DNA from: Nemertoderma westbladi
Lineage: Eukaryota > Xenacoelomorpha > Nemertodermatida > Nemertodermatidae
Assembly: GCA_032718475.1 (NCBI GenBank)
Contig: JAUCBJ010001908.1
Span: 1 to 39,511, forward strand
Length of the DNA stretch: 39,511 bases
Reading direction: 5' to 3'
Below, piece by piece: positions 1 to 12,100 of this stretch. The notes beneath the pieces were generated by a model that was not told the origin of the DNA, made no database searches, and saw nothing but the letters and a program-made list of their open reading frames with translations. The translations under genes and the position numbers were made by a program. Positions within the stretch are counted from its first letter, which is position 1, and every line of letters starts with the position of its first letter.

Positions 1-319
1 GTTATTCCCCATTACAAACTGATTAAAATAACAATACAATGGTGGGCTATGTAAAAAAATATCCGAATTCGCCCTAGGGAAAATAACCAGTTATTAATCC
101 CATCCCGCTTTTGGTAGCTTAGTTACATCCAATCAATTAGAATATTATAATAAAATTTAAAATATTCGCATTTTAATACGTTCCATCCACTAGCTACCAT
201 GGTTACAATTCACAACCACTTTGATTAGAACTTAAGGCAGCAAAAGTAATGTACAGAGGCGCTTGCATACGTGGAAGAGGTATAGTAAATCTGGAACTGA
301 TTTTAAAGATTGAGACCTG
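1..319. other. AT-rich intergenic DNA, no gene seen
   Basis: No coding frame of interest. The first 15 bases (gttattccccattac) recur exactly at 2000-2014, so this edge probably belongs to the same repeat family as the material around 1950-2020. Nothing else is recognisable. Confidence 0.5.
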
Positions 320-1180
320 ATAATATGAGGGAGCAGAGTTCTAGAAATTCACATTTGCTGCAAATCCTTCAATGATAAAATGTCCCTTTGATATTCAAGC
401 AACTAAATTTACGGTAGCTATGTTTTAGGTAAGCATAGCTATTATTTTCGACACTGGTTCCGTTCTCCTACTTTCCCGTACAAATTTTTTTATCGTAGCA
501 CTTGTTAATTTTTATATATAATTTCAATTTATTATACTGTAGTTCCTTTTAAAAAATATTATTCTAGAAGGAATACCGTTTTGACTAGAGGTCTGTATAG
601 CACTACATTTTTAAAACATATATCATTGTTACATGGCAACGTTGAGGAGTTGTAGAACAAATGAAAATAATTATATACTATTCTAAACCATAAATAAAAT
701 AAAATAATATTACGTTCTAGAACATATAGCTAGTTTATTTTTAATTCTAAAATAGCTAGTAAAATAAAAAAAAGTATTTAAATGAATTTCTGAATACATT
801 TAAATGAATATTGAAAATTGTTATATTTCTAACATATACCGGTAGCTATTTTTTTTAATTAAAATACCTAGTAAATAAAAAAATTTATTTTTAAATCAAT
901 TTCTGAATAGGCCTACATTTAAATGAAAATTGAAAATTTCCAAAGCACCAAACATTAATAAAACAATTTTTATATTATTTTAAATTACAAGCTAATTAAA
1001 AATTGATAAATAACTAGCTATATGTACTAGAACGTTATATTTTTAATTTTATTTAAGTTCTAGAATTAGTGTATACTAATACTGTATAATATTTATAATT
1101 TGTTCTAGAACTCTAAAATGTTGCCATGGTAACCATGATTTATGGTATAAAAATGTAGTGCTATGCGGATTCGGAACTGT
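320..1180. repeat. Old, diverged foldback (inverted-repeat) element
   Basis: The stretch from about 320 to 560 resembles the left arm of the foldback at 4396-5412: both have a gagttct motif, then catttgctgcaa, then a gttttaggta block, then a ctggttccg block. The part from about 590 to 760 pairs with about 1000-1165 in reverse complement (shared core gtagcactacattttta, then a tacatggcaac-like block and attctagaac/gttctagaac boxes). The centre lies near 860. The arms have many substitutions and indels, so this is an older member of the same family. It has no coding capacity, and its exact ends are uncertain. Confidence 0.6.
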
Positions 1181-1284
1181 TACCTTAGTTTTAATATTTT
1201 CTGCGTCAAGAGTCAGTCCCCAAATCTGCAAAAAGTGATAACAAATGTACGTTATTCAAGAAAGATCGATCGCTAAGGAGACGT

Positions 1285-1510
1285 GGGGGGGGGGGGGGGG
1301 GGGCGTTGTTGGACGCAAATCCCATCTCTTCGAATTTATATTTCGTCTTAATGTTAAATTAAAAATTAAGGGGAATGCGCGTTTTACAAATTGCACTCTT
1401 ATTCTAACCAAAACAATAAGTTAAAGACAATAAAACAGGTTACAGTTGTATTTTTTAGGAGTAATCAGCTGTTATTTGCGTCGATTTTACCCTGGAGCGG
1501 TATAAAAGTA
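1285..1510 (+). mobile_element. MITE-like element with G-homopolymer end (copy 1)
   Basis: A run of 19 G (1285-1303) is followed by tggacgcaaatcccatct. About 170 bases later comes aatcagctgttatttgcgtc, so gacgcaaat and atttgcgtc form short terminal inverted repeats. The same order of blocks recurs at 31141-31355, including aacaggttac and gtaatcarctgttatttgcgt. A partial reverse copy lies at 5578-5665. There is no open frame of note, so it would be a non-autonomous DNA element. The superfamily is not recognised. Confidence 0.5.
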
Positions 1511-1838
1511 AAAAAAAATGTAAAATGTTTATTCGGCTGTTACGTGCAAAGTCGGGCGACCTACTGTATTTCCAGTGCGGGCCCCCTCGAACTATACTCC
1601 ACAGAGGAAAAGCCAGTACCGGTACTCATTTAGCTACCACTTCAGGATGCAAGCAAAAATGCGCCCTTGTTACACCCGCTTTTTATTCCGTCGAAAGTCC
1701 CATTATCTGTAGCTGGGAAATAAATATGAGAAATAGAGCTATAACATTTACGCTGTTACCTACTATATAAATACATAATTTAATAAATGTATTGATTGCT
1801 CTTCTGCAGAAAGGCCACCTATGAAAGCATTAAAAATG
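1511..1838. other. Non-coding stretch, nothing recognised
   Basis: The short open frames here have no recognisable protein features and overlap one another in different frames. They look like chance frames. Confidence 0.4.
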
Positions 1839-2240
1839 ACTGAAATAATAGACATAAAATAAGATTACTGAAGTAATGTCTACTATATTTATTACTAGCA
1901 TCCCTTGGGCAGGAACACCCTCGGGCTTCGCCCTCGGGTTGTTTCCTGCCCGCGGGTTAAATAACCGGGAAAATAACTCAATAATAGGGTAATAAGTGTG
2001 TTATTCCCCATTACCTTCACTCACCTACGAGTAATTTATTGCTAAGGCTTCAAACATTTCTAAAAGGGTTTTGTTTGGGGGGAGTTGATTAAAAATGGGG
2101 CTTGGTATTTTTGGGGGGAAATAACTAAGCATATATATTTTATCACTATTTTTTTCCTATATTGATACGATTTAATTCAACGAATATTATTTATGGTAGA
2201 CATTACTTCAGTAATCTTATTTTATGTCTATTATTTCAGT
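1839..2240. mobile_element. Small element bounded by a perfect 45-bp inverted repeat
   Basis: Positions 1839-1883 are the exact reverse complement of 2196-2240 (outer ends actgaaataatag / ctattatttcagt). The 312-bp interior has a GC-rich stem-loop at 1907-1951, with arms gggcaggaa and ttcctgccc and an inner gggcttcgccc. It also has the block actcaataatagggtaataa, which recurs just outside the right arm at about 2303-2322. There is no coding frame. It is probably a non-autonomous DNA transposon (MITE-like). No clear target duplication was identified. Confidence 0.6.
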
Positions 2241-2328
2241 AATCAAGTAATTTCATTTCATATTTTTCATATTCATAAATTTCATTTCAATATTTCAGTA
2301 AGTACTCAATAATAGGGTAATAAATATA

Positions 2329-2381
2329 GATAAGTAGTGCGATTTGAAAGAACATAATTATTGTTTAAATCCGGAACGTTT
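2329..2381 (+). repeat. Left 53-bp inverted terminal repeat of the Penelope-like element
   Basis: It starts gataagtagtgcgatttg and ends ccggaacgttt. It is the exact reverse complement of 4225-4277. Confidence 0.85.
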
Positions 2382-2408
2382 ATATAATGCTAAGAAACTA
2401 AAACGTAA

Positions 2409-3958
2409 TCACAAGTGGATTATGACTCTCTCTTACCAACAGGTACCCACCCAGGAATTCTATATGGACTCCCTAAAGTCCATAAGGATGGAATCCCCAC
2501 ACGCCCAATACTGTCAGCCATTGGTACCCCGCAATATACAATGTAGCAAAGTATCTTGTCCCAAAACTGTTACCCTACAGTATTAATGATTATACTGTTA
2601 AGGATACTTTTTCTTTTGTACAAGAGATTAGTAATCTTAACGTCGGGCCAACTAGATATATGGTTAGCTTCGACGTCAAGAGTCTTTTCACCAACATACC
2701 TGTAGAAGAAACTATTGTTATTTTACTGAACCAACTGTACAAAGACCAAACAACTGTAGACGGCCTCACTAGGAGACAGTACAAACAATTACTGGACTTT
2801 GCAGCGAAAAATATAGAATTTATTTTTAATAATCGCAAATACATACAAATAGATGGAGTATCTATGGGTAGTCCAATTGGCCCAATGTTTGCAAATGCAT
2901 TTTTATGCTACTATGAGAAAATCTGGCTTGAAAATTGTCCCCCTAACACAAAACCTATATTCTACAGACGCTATGTAGATGATTGTTTTATTATTTTTCG
3001 TGACCGCACTCACGCAACACAATTTCTACAGTACCTCAATGGTCAACATAGGAACATAGAATTCACTGCAGAATTTGAGAGCAATAATTCCTTATCCTTC
3101 CTTGACATTGAGATAACTAAGGAAATTAACCACAAGTTTAGTACGTCCGTCTACCGTAAGCCTACGTTCACTGGGTTATACACTAGCTACGACAGTTTTA
3201 TACCAGAAAAATTTAAGGCCTCATTGATAGCTACTCTAGTTTTCAGAATATTCACAATTTGCTCTAGTTGGCGGCAATTTCAAACTGAAATTATGAATCT
3301 ACATAATATACTCTCCCTTAATGGTTTCCCTAGCAACTTTTTCTGGTCCATAGCCCACCGTATAACTATCAAACTAACCAACCTCCCACTCCCTAGGGTC
3401 CCTACAGTAGGAAAGAAACCTGTATATTTAATCATACCGTATCTTGGAACGATGTCAACACAAATTCAACAGCGTCTTAAAATACTTTCTAGAACATTTC
3501 CACAAGTAGAACTCAAACTAATATTTAGACCCACATCTCGACTGGCTAATTACTTTCCCTTCAAGGACAGATTTCCCAAAGCGATGAGATCTCTTACTTT
3601 ATATCACTTTAAGTGCACCAGCTGTAATGCTGACTACATCGGTAAATCCGAGCGCCACTTTAAAGTAAGAATCTCTGAGCACCTTGCGAAGTCTCCCCGA
3701 ACAGGAAAGCCAACAGCCACTCCTAGACACTCCTCCATACATGAACATGCACTTGAGTACGACCACCGATTCGAAAGCCAAGACTTTAATATTATAGGTA
3801 CAGCCACTAACAACTACGATCTACTAATTAAAGAAAGTCTAATTATACAGAAACAAAGACCATCACTTAACATATGTACAAGACACTTCATTCCCGCTAT
3901 ATCTATTTTAATTATGATAACTATTACATACAGTACAATTCTAATGTATCTACTGTAA
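2409..3958 (+). pseudogene. Penelope-like RT + GIY-YIG protein, truncated and frameshifted
   Basis: The upstream frame, open from 2409, carries the Penelope signature LPTGTHPGILYGLPKVHK and then RPILSAIGT. At about 2530-2537 the reading moves to another frame, which continues as YNVAKYLVPKLLPY and is open to the TAA at 3958. From the internal Met at 2660, RT motif A (SFDVKSLFTNIP) is at residues 3-14, motif B (GVSMGSPIGP) near 66, and the catalytic YVDD at 105-108. A C-terminal GIY-YIG-like nuclease follows, with CTSCNADYIGKSERHF (YIG at 326-328) and R..EH. The frameshift, with no RT fingers upstream, makes this a dead copy. In the family, the RT copies RNA primed at a nick made by the nuclease. 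The last residues (hydrophobic, ISILIMITIT) are probably past the conserved domain. Confidence 0.88.
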
Positions 3959-4199
3959 TGAACACACTACCTAGTTAGTTTACTGCCTTTAGTCTTTGAT
4001 TGCTACCGGTACTGTAATTTTATCTATAATTTCTCTGTAATCCTGCATTTACTTCATTATACTTAGTAAAAATATTCTAATTTACATTTATCGTAATTAC
4101 CCATCCTATCACATTTTGAATTTTGTTTACTCTTATCTTTTACATTAATTTTAGGTTTTTTCATATAATTATAGTTATTTTGTACCTACAGTATTATGG
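3959..4199 (+). other. 3' untranslated part of the Penelope-like element
   Basis: AT-rich non-coding sequence between the nuclease stop codon and the hammerhead-like motif. It has no open frame of note. Confidence 0.5.
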
Positions 4200-4231
4200 C
4201 TGATGATGTATAACGTAATATACGAAACGTT
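4200..4231 (+). ncRNA. Hammerhead-ribozyme-like motif at Penelope 3' end
   Basis: The core CTGATGA (4200-4206) is followed by one extra T. Then comes a 5-bp stem, GTATA (4208-4212) with TATAC (4219-4223), with a 6-nt loop, and then GAAA (4224-4227) and CGTT. This is the conserved hammerhead order of CUGAUGA, stem II, GAAA, then a very short stem III, as is known for Penelope-like elements. The 53-bp terminal repeat begins inside the GAAA. Stem I pairing is weak by eye and there is an extra base after the core, so activity is uncertain. Confidence 0.5.
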
Positions 4232-4277
4232 CCGGATTTAAACAATAATTATGTTCTTTCAAATCGCACTACTTATC
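4225..4277 (-). repeat. Right 53-bp inverted terminal repeat of the Penelope-like element
   Basis: Exact reverse complement of 2329-2381. It starts at the GAAA of the hammerhead-like motif and ends cactacttatc. Confidence 0.85.
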
Positions 4278-4395
4278 TTATTTTGTCTCAAATTAAGATA
4301 TCCTCCTGGGATCACCATAACTTCAATCTGATAATAGAATAGACCACACTATGCTAACAATTCCCTAAAAGGTGAAAGGTGCCACCATGGCCTAC

Positions 4396-5412
4396 TATAT
4401 ACTATATTTATACGGCCTAACAGGTCACTTTGAAGTGGCCTCTTAAAAAGAGGCCAGTTTTTTTTTTTACACTATTTTGATATTTTGATATGGGGAGAGT
4501 TCTATAAATTTTCATTTGCTGCAATTTGGTCAACGGTCGTAATTGAAGACTCCTCGTTAAGCAAGATACTAAATTTTATGGTAGCTAGTGCTGTAGTGTT
4601 TTAGGTAGGTTTAGCTAGTAGTTTCGACCCTGGTTCCGAGTTCCGACATCCTACTTCCCTCTATAAATATTTTGTAGGAGCTAGTTCTTATTACTATTTG
4701 TATAGAAAATGTTCCAGAAGATGTTAGCTAGGGCCTATTCATTTTTAAAAAAAAAGATGTTCTAGAACAAATATTTTTTGTCTGGATTCTGTATCAAATA
4801 AATCTGGATTATATTTAAAACGCATGGAATCGTTCTAAAACGTGTTTAAAATCCATAAAAAAAATTTTTTTCAAAATTTTTTTTTCACAATATTTTTTTT
4901 CACAATTTTATTTTATTCATTTTAAACACGTTTTAGAACGATTCCATGCGTTTTAAATAGAATCCAGATTTTTTTCTAAAAAATGTTCTAGAACAAAAAA
5001 TATTTGTTCTAGAACATAATTTTTTTAAAAATGAATAGCTAACATCTTCTGGAACATTTTCTATACAAATACAGTAGTAATAAGAACTAGCTACTACAAA
5101 ATATTTATAGAAGGAAGTAGGATGTCGGAACTCGGAACCAGGGTCGAAACTACAGTACTAGCTAGCTAAACCTACCTAAAACACTAGCTACCATAAAATT
5201 TAGTATCTTGCTGGTCAATGGTCAACGCTTTTTCGGTCAACGGTCGTAATTGAAGACTCCTCGTCAATTACGTCCGTTGACCAAATTGCAGCAAATGAAA
5301 ATTTATAGAACTCTCCCCATAACAAAATATCAAAATAGTGTAAAAAATAACTGGCCTCTTTTTAAGAGGCCACTTCAAGTGACCTGTTAGGCCGTATAAA
5401 TATACAGTATGT
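4396..5412. mobile_element. Foldback element with long inverted arms
   Basis: The left arm (about 4396-4852) and right arm (about 4919-5412) are highly similar in reverse complement over most of their length. Matching blocks include tatatttatacgg/ccgtataaatata at the outer ends, catttgctgcaa, cctggttccga, and an inner 36-bp block (4817-4852 against 4919-4954). The loop is about 66 bases of A/T. Each arm also has a small terminal hairpin (ggcctctt/aagaggcc). There is no open frame. The right arm is longer because of an extra inverted segment at 5235-5264. Confidence 0.8.
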
Positions 5413-5577
5413 ACGGTCTGGGCTAACCGCTAAATAAGTATGCCTGAAGAAAGTGAAGAATGAGGAATGTAAATAGTGTATTAAGACATCTACAGTACTA
5501 ACGTATACGTGCAACATTCCTCTGTTTTTTTAGAATTTCATTTTTAAAAGTTTATCAATTTTATCAGGCACGGGTGT

Positions 5578-5665
5578 GGGGGGGGGGGTGGACTTTTGTC
5601 GCAAATAAAATTAATCCCTCTCCGGGGGAAAATCGACGCCAATAACAGCTAATATTGCCAATAAC
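5578..5665 (-). mobile_element. MITE-like element, partial reverse copy (copy 2)
   Basis: A run of 11 G (5578-5588) is followed by gtcgcaaat, aatccctctccggggg, then cgacgccaataacagc. This block order is the reverse complement of the right end of the copy at 31141-31355. Only one end of the element is present. Confidence 0.5.
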
Positions 5666-6178
5666 AGCAATATTGCCTGCTGATACGAAAAAAATCATCT
5701 TGCGAAGTTTCAAGCTACTGTATGTTAGGTGAATTTAATTTGCCAAATAAATTTTCAGTGTGTTTTTTTACCTTGCGCCCCCATGCAGCTGCAATAGAAA
5801 TAGTAATTATACATGTTAGGTGTATACGTTCCACCCTTTTACTGTTAGGTGTATCACTTCCACCCGGTTACTGTTAGGTGTGTTGTTCACATGAGATACT
5901 GTTAGGTGTAACATGTATAATTTCCCTGGATTGGATGTTAGGTGTATTGATTCCATGAGTTCACAAATCTGTGTAACATTTCTGCAATTCTAATGTTACA
6001 GTAGATTCATAAATATATATTATTTCACATTCATATATATACATTATGGGTTTTCTGGGACGCCGATCACGAATATAGCACTCAAAAAATATAGTATTAA
6101 TCAACCAAATTCGATTTTCGCAGTTTGGAATTTTATATGAGGCCTACTTGTATTTTTCGGCCATTTTTGTATTTTACA
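5666..6178. repeat. Non-genic stretch with six irregular TGTTAGGTG repeats
   Basis: The core TGTTAGGTG occurs near 5723, 5814, 5843, 5872, 5900 and 5936. Spacing is about 28-36 bases after the first gap, and the core is usually followed by TA. The middle copies share a flanking cttccacccgg-like block. No protein frame is seen. The remainder up to the satellite is AT-rich and featureless. Confidence 0.45.
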
Positions 6179-9100
6179 TAGCGCAATCAATTATATAACA
6201 AGGTGTAACCAATATTGGTGAGTGTTTATATTATGTGGCTAACTAATATTGTGCTAACAACTGAATTACAGTGTAATCAAATTATATAACAAGGTGTAAC
6301 CAATATTGGTGAGTGTTTATATTATGTGGCTAACTAATATTGTGCTAACAACTGAATTACAGTGTAATCAAATTATATAACAAGGTGTAACCAATATTGG
6401 AGAGTGTGTATATTATCGGGCTAACTAATATTGTGCTAACAACTGAATTACAGTGTAATCAAATTATATAACAAGGTGTAACCAATATTGGTGAGTGTGT
6501 ATAGTATGTGGCTAACTAATATTCTGCTAACTGAACTATAGTTTAATCAATTATGTGATATAACAAGGTGTAACCAATATTTGCGAGTGTCTATATTTTC
6601 TGGCTAACTAATATTGTGCTAACTGAACTATAGTTTAATCAATTATGTGATATAACAAGGTGTAACCAATATTTGCGAGTGTTTATATTTTCTGGCTAAC
6701 TAATATTGTGCTACCAACTGAACTACAGCGTAATCAAATTATATAACAAGGTGTAACCAATATTGGTGAGTGTTTATATTATGTGGCTAACTAATATTGT
6801 GCTAACAACTGAATTACAGTGTAATCAAATTATATAACAAGGTGTAACCAATATTTGCGAGTGTTTATATTTTCTGGCTAACTAATATTGTGCTACCAAC
6901 TGAACTACAGCGTAATCAAATTATATAACAAGGTGTAACCAATATTGGTGAGTGTTTATATTATGTGGCTAACTAATATTGTGCTAACAACTGAATTACA
7001 GTGTAATCAAATTATATAACAAGGTGTAACCAATATTGGAGAGTGTGTATATTATCTGGCTAACTAATATTGTGCTAACAACTGAATTACAGTGTAATCA
7101 AATTATATAACAAGGTGTAACCAATATTGGTGAGTGTGTATATTATCGGGCTAACTAATATTCTGCTAACTGAACTATAGTTTAATCAATTATGTGATAT
7201 AACAAGGTGTAACCAATATTGGTGAGTGTTTATATTATGTGGCTAACTAATATTGTGCTAACAACTGAATTACAGTGTAATCAAATTATATAACAAGGTG
7301 TAACCAATATTGGTGAGTGTGTATATTATCGGGCTAACTAATATTCTGCTAACTGAACTATAGTTTAATCAATTATGTGATATAACAAGGTGTAACCAAT
7401 ATTTGCGAGTGTCTATATTTTCTGGCTAACTAATATTGTGCTACCAACTGAACTACAGTGTAATCAAATTATATAACAAGGTGTAACCAATATTGGTGAG
7501 TGTTTATATTATGTGGCTAACTAATATTGTGCTAACAACTGAATTACAGTGTAATCAAATTATATAACAAGGTGTAACCAATATTGGTGAGTGTTTATAT
7601 TATGTGGCTAACTAATATTGTGCTAACAACTGAATTACAGTGTAATCAAATTATATAACAAGGTGTAACCAATATTTGCGAGTGTCTATATTTTCTGGCT
7701 AACTAATATTGTGCTACCAACTGAACTACAGTGTAATCAAATTATATAACAAGGTGTAACCAATATTGGTGAGTGTTTATATTATGTGGCTAACTAATAT
7801 TGTGCTACCAACTGAACTACAGCGTAATCAAATTATATAACAAGGTGTAACCAATATTTGTGAGTGTTTATATTATGTGGCTAACTAATATTGTGCTAAC
7901 AACTGAATTACAGTGTAATCAAATTATATAACAAGGTGTAACCAATATTGGTGAGTGTTTATATTTTCTGGCTAACTAATATTGTGCTACCAACTGAACT
8001 ACAGCGTAATCAAATTATATAACAAGGTGTAACCAATATTGGTGAGTGTTTATATTATGTGGCTAACTAATATTGTGCTAACAACTGAATTACAGTGTAA
8101 TCAAATTATATAACAAGGTGTAACCAATATTGGTGAGTGTTTATATTATGTGGCTAACTAATATTATGCTACCAACTGAACTACAGCGTAATCAAATTAT
8201 ATGACAAGGTGTAACCAATATTGGTGAGTGTTTATATTATGTGGCTAACTAATATTATGCTACCAACTGAACTACAGCGTAATCAAATTATATAACAAGG
8301 TGTAACCAATATTGGTGAGTGTTTATATTATGTGGCTAACTAATATTATGCTACCAACTGAACTACAGCGTAATCAAATTATATAACAAGGTGTAACCAA
8401 TATTGGTGAGTGTTTATATTATGTGGCTAACTAATATTATGCTACCAACTGAACTACAGCGTAATCAAATTATATGACAAGGTGTAACCAATATTGGTGA
8501 GTGTTTATATTATGTGGCTAACTAATATTATGCTACCAACTGAACTACAGCGTAATCAAATTATATAACAAGGTGTAACCAATATTGGTGAGTGTTTATA
8601 TTATGTGGCTAACTAATATTGTGCTACCAACTGAACTACAGCGTAATCAAATTATATAACAAGGTGTAACCAATATTGGTGAGTGTTTATATTATGTGGC
8701 TAACTAATATTGTGCTAACAACTGAATTACAGTGTAATCAAATTATATAACAAGGTGTAACCAATATTGGTGAGTGTTTATATTTTCTGGCTAACTAATA
8801 TTGTGCTACCAACTGAACTACAGCGTAATCAAATTATATAACAAGGTGTAACCAATATTGGTGAGTGTTTATATTATGTGGCTAACTAATATTGTGCTAC
8901 CAACTGAACTACAGCGTAATCAAATTATATAACAAGGTGTAACCAATATTGGTGAGTGTGTATATTATCGGGCTAACTAATATTGTGCTAACAACTGAAT
9001 TACAGTGTAATCAAATTATATAACAAGGTGTAACCAATATTGGTGAGTGTTTATATTATGTGGCTAACTAATATTGTGCTACCAACTGAACTACAGCGTA

Positions 9101-12100
9101 ATCAAATTATATAACAAGGTGTAACCAATATTGGTGAGTGTGTATATTATGTGGCTAACTAATATTGTGCTAACAACTGAATTACAGTGTAATCAAATTA
9201 TATAACAAGGTGTAACCAATATTGGTGAGTGTTTATATTTTCTGGCTAACTAATATTGTGCTACCAACTGAACTACAGCGTAATCAAATTATATAACAAG
9301 GTGTAACCAATATTGGTGAGTGTTTATATTATGTGGCTAACTAATATTGTGCTACCAACTGAACTACAGCGTAATCAAATTATATAACAAGGTGTAACCA
9401 ATATTGGTGAGTGTGTATATTATGTGGCTAACTAATATTGTGCTAACAACTGAATTACAGTGTAATCAAATTATATAACAAGGTGTAACCAATATTGGTG
9501 AGTGTTTATATTTTCTGGCTAACTAATATTGTGCTACCAACTGAACTACAGCGTAATCAAATTATATAACAAGGTGTAACCAATATTGGTGAGTGTTTAT
9601 ATTATGTGGCTAACTAATATTGTGCTAACAACTGAATTACAGTGTAATCAAATTATATAACAAGGTGTAACCAATATTGGTGAGTGTTTATATTATGTGG
9701 CTAACTAATATTGTGCTAACAACTGAATTACAGTGTAATCAAATTATATAACAAGGTGTAACCAATATTGGTGAGTGTTTATATTTTCTGGCTAACTAAT
9801 ATTGTGCTAACTGAACTACAGTGTAATCAAATTATATAACAAGGTGTAACCAATATTGGTGAGTGTGTATATTATGTGGCTAACTAATATTGTGCTACCA
9901 ACTGAACTACAGCGTAATCAAATTATATAACAAGGTGTAACCAATATTGGTGAGTGTTTATATTATGTGGCTAACTAATATTGTGCTAACAACTGAATTA
10001 CAGTGTAATCAAATTATATAACAAGGTGTAACCAATATTGGTGAGTGTTTATATTTTCTGGCTAACTAATATTGTGCTAACTGAACTACAGTGTAATCAA
10101 ATTATATAACAAGGTGTAACCAATATTGGTGAGTGTGTATATTATGTGGCTAACTAATATTGTGCTACCAACTGAACTACAGCGTAATCAAATTATATAA
10201 CAAGGTGTAACCAATATTGGTGAGTGTTTATATTATGTGGCTAACTAATATTGTGCTAACAACTGAATTACAGTGTAATCAAATTATATAACAAGGTGTA
10301 ACCAATATTGGTGAGTGTTTATATTTTCTGGCTAACTAATATTGTGCTACCAACTGAACTACAGCGTAATCAAATTATATAACAAGGTGTAACCAATATT
10401 GGTGAGTGTGTATAGTATGTGGCTAACTAATATTGTGCTACCAACTGAACTACAGCGTAATCAAATTATATAACAAGGTGTAACCAATATTGGTGAGTGT
10501 TTATATTATGTGGCTAACTAATATTGTGCTAACAACTGAATTACAGTGTAATCAAATTATATAACAAGGTGTAACCAATATTGGTGAGTGTGTATATTAT
10601 GTGGCTAACTAATATTGTGCTAACAACTGAATTACAGTGTAATCAAATTATATAACAAGGTGTAACCAATATTGGTGAGTGTGTATAGTATGTGGCTAAC
10701 TAATATTGTGCTAACAACTGAACTACAGTGTAATCAAATTATATAACAAGGTGTAACCAATATTGGTGAGTGTGTATATTTTCTGGCTAACTAATATTGT
10801 GCTAACAACTGAACTACAGCGTAATCAAATTATATAACAAGGTGTAACCAATATTGGTGAGTGTGTATAGTATGTGGCTAACTAATATTGTGCTAACAAC
10901 TGAACTACAGTGTAATCAAATTATATAACAAGGTGTAACCAATATTGGTGAGTGTGTATATTATGTGGCTAACTAATATTGTGCTAACAACTGAATTACA
11001 GTGTAATCAAATTATATAACAAGGTGTAACCAATATTGGTGAGTGTGTATATTATGTGGCTAACTAATATTGTGCTAACAACTGAATTACAGTGTAATCA
11101 AATTATATAACAAGGTGTAACCAATATTTGCGAGTGTCTATATTTTCTGGCTAACTAATATTGTGCTACCAACTGAACTACAGTGTAATCAAATTATATA
11201 ACAAGGTGTAACCAATATTGGTGAGTGTTTATATTATGTGGCTAACTAATATTGTGCTACCAACTGAACTACAGCGTAATCAAATTATATAACAAGGTGT
11301 AACCAATATTGGTGAGTGTTTATATTATGTGGCTAACTAATATTGTGCTAACAACTGAACTACAGTGTAATCAAATTATATAACAAGGTGTAACCAATAT
11401 TGGTGAGTGTTTATATTATGTGGCTAACTAATATTGTGCTAACAACTGAATTACAGTGTAATCAAATTATATGATAAGGTGTAACCAATATTGGTGAGTG
11501 TGTATATTATGTGGCTAACTAATATTGTGCTAACAACTGAATTACAGTGTAATCAAATTATATAACAAGGTGTAACCAATATTGGTGAGTGTTTATATTT
11601 TCTGGCTAACTAATATTGTGCTACCAACTGAACTACAGCGTAATCAAATTATATAACAAGGTGTAACCAATATTGGTGAGTGTTTATATTATGTGGCTAA
11701 CTAATATTGTGCTACCAACTGAACTACAGCGTAATCAAATTATATAACAAGGTGTAACCAATATTGGTGAGTGTTTATATTATGTGGCTAACTAATATTG
11801 TGCTACCAACTGAACTACAGCGTAATCAAATTATATAACAAGGTGTAACCAATATTGGTGAGTGTTTATATTATGTGGCTAACTAATATTGTGCTAACTG
11901 AACTCAGTGTAATAAATTATATGATAAGGTGTAACCAATATTGGTGAGTGTGTATATTATGTGGCTAACTAATATTGTGCTAACAACTGAATTACAGTGT
12001 AATCAAATTATATAACAAGGTGTAACCAATATTGGTGAGTGTGTATATTATGTGGCTAACTAATATTGTGCTAACAACTGAATTACAGTGTAATCAAATT

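Larger units (their letters stand above)
2329..4277 (+). mobile_element. Penelope-like retroelement, 5'-truncated, with 53-bp inverted terminal repeats
   Basis: The segment is bounded by a perfect 53-bp inverted repeat (2329-2381 against 4225-4277). This fits the inverted pseudo-LTR arrangement known for Penelope-like elements. Inside is a frameshifted RT followed by a GIY-YIG endonuclease module, the domain order that defines the class. Only about 28 bases separate the left repeat from RT sequence, so the N-terminal part of the usual protein of roughly 800 residues is missing. A hammerhead-like motif abuts the right repeat. As it stands the copy is non-autonomous. Confidence 0.85.

Noticed and set aside
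5723-5946. Telomere-type repeats (TTAGG family)
   Set aside because: The cores are separated by 28-36 unrelated bases and read TTAGGTG, so they are not contiguous telomeric units.
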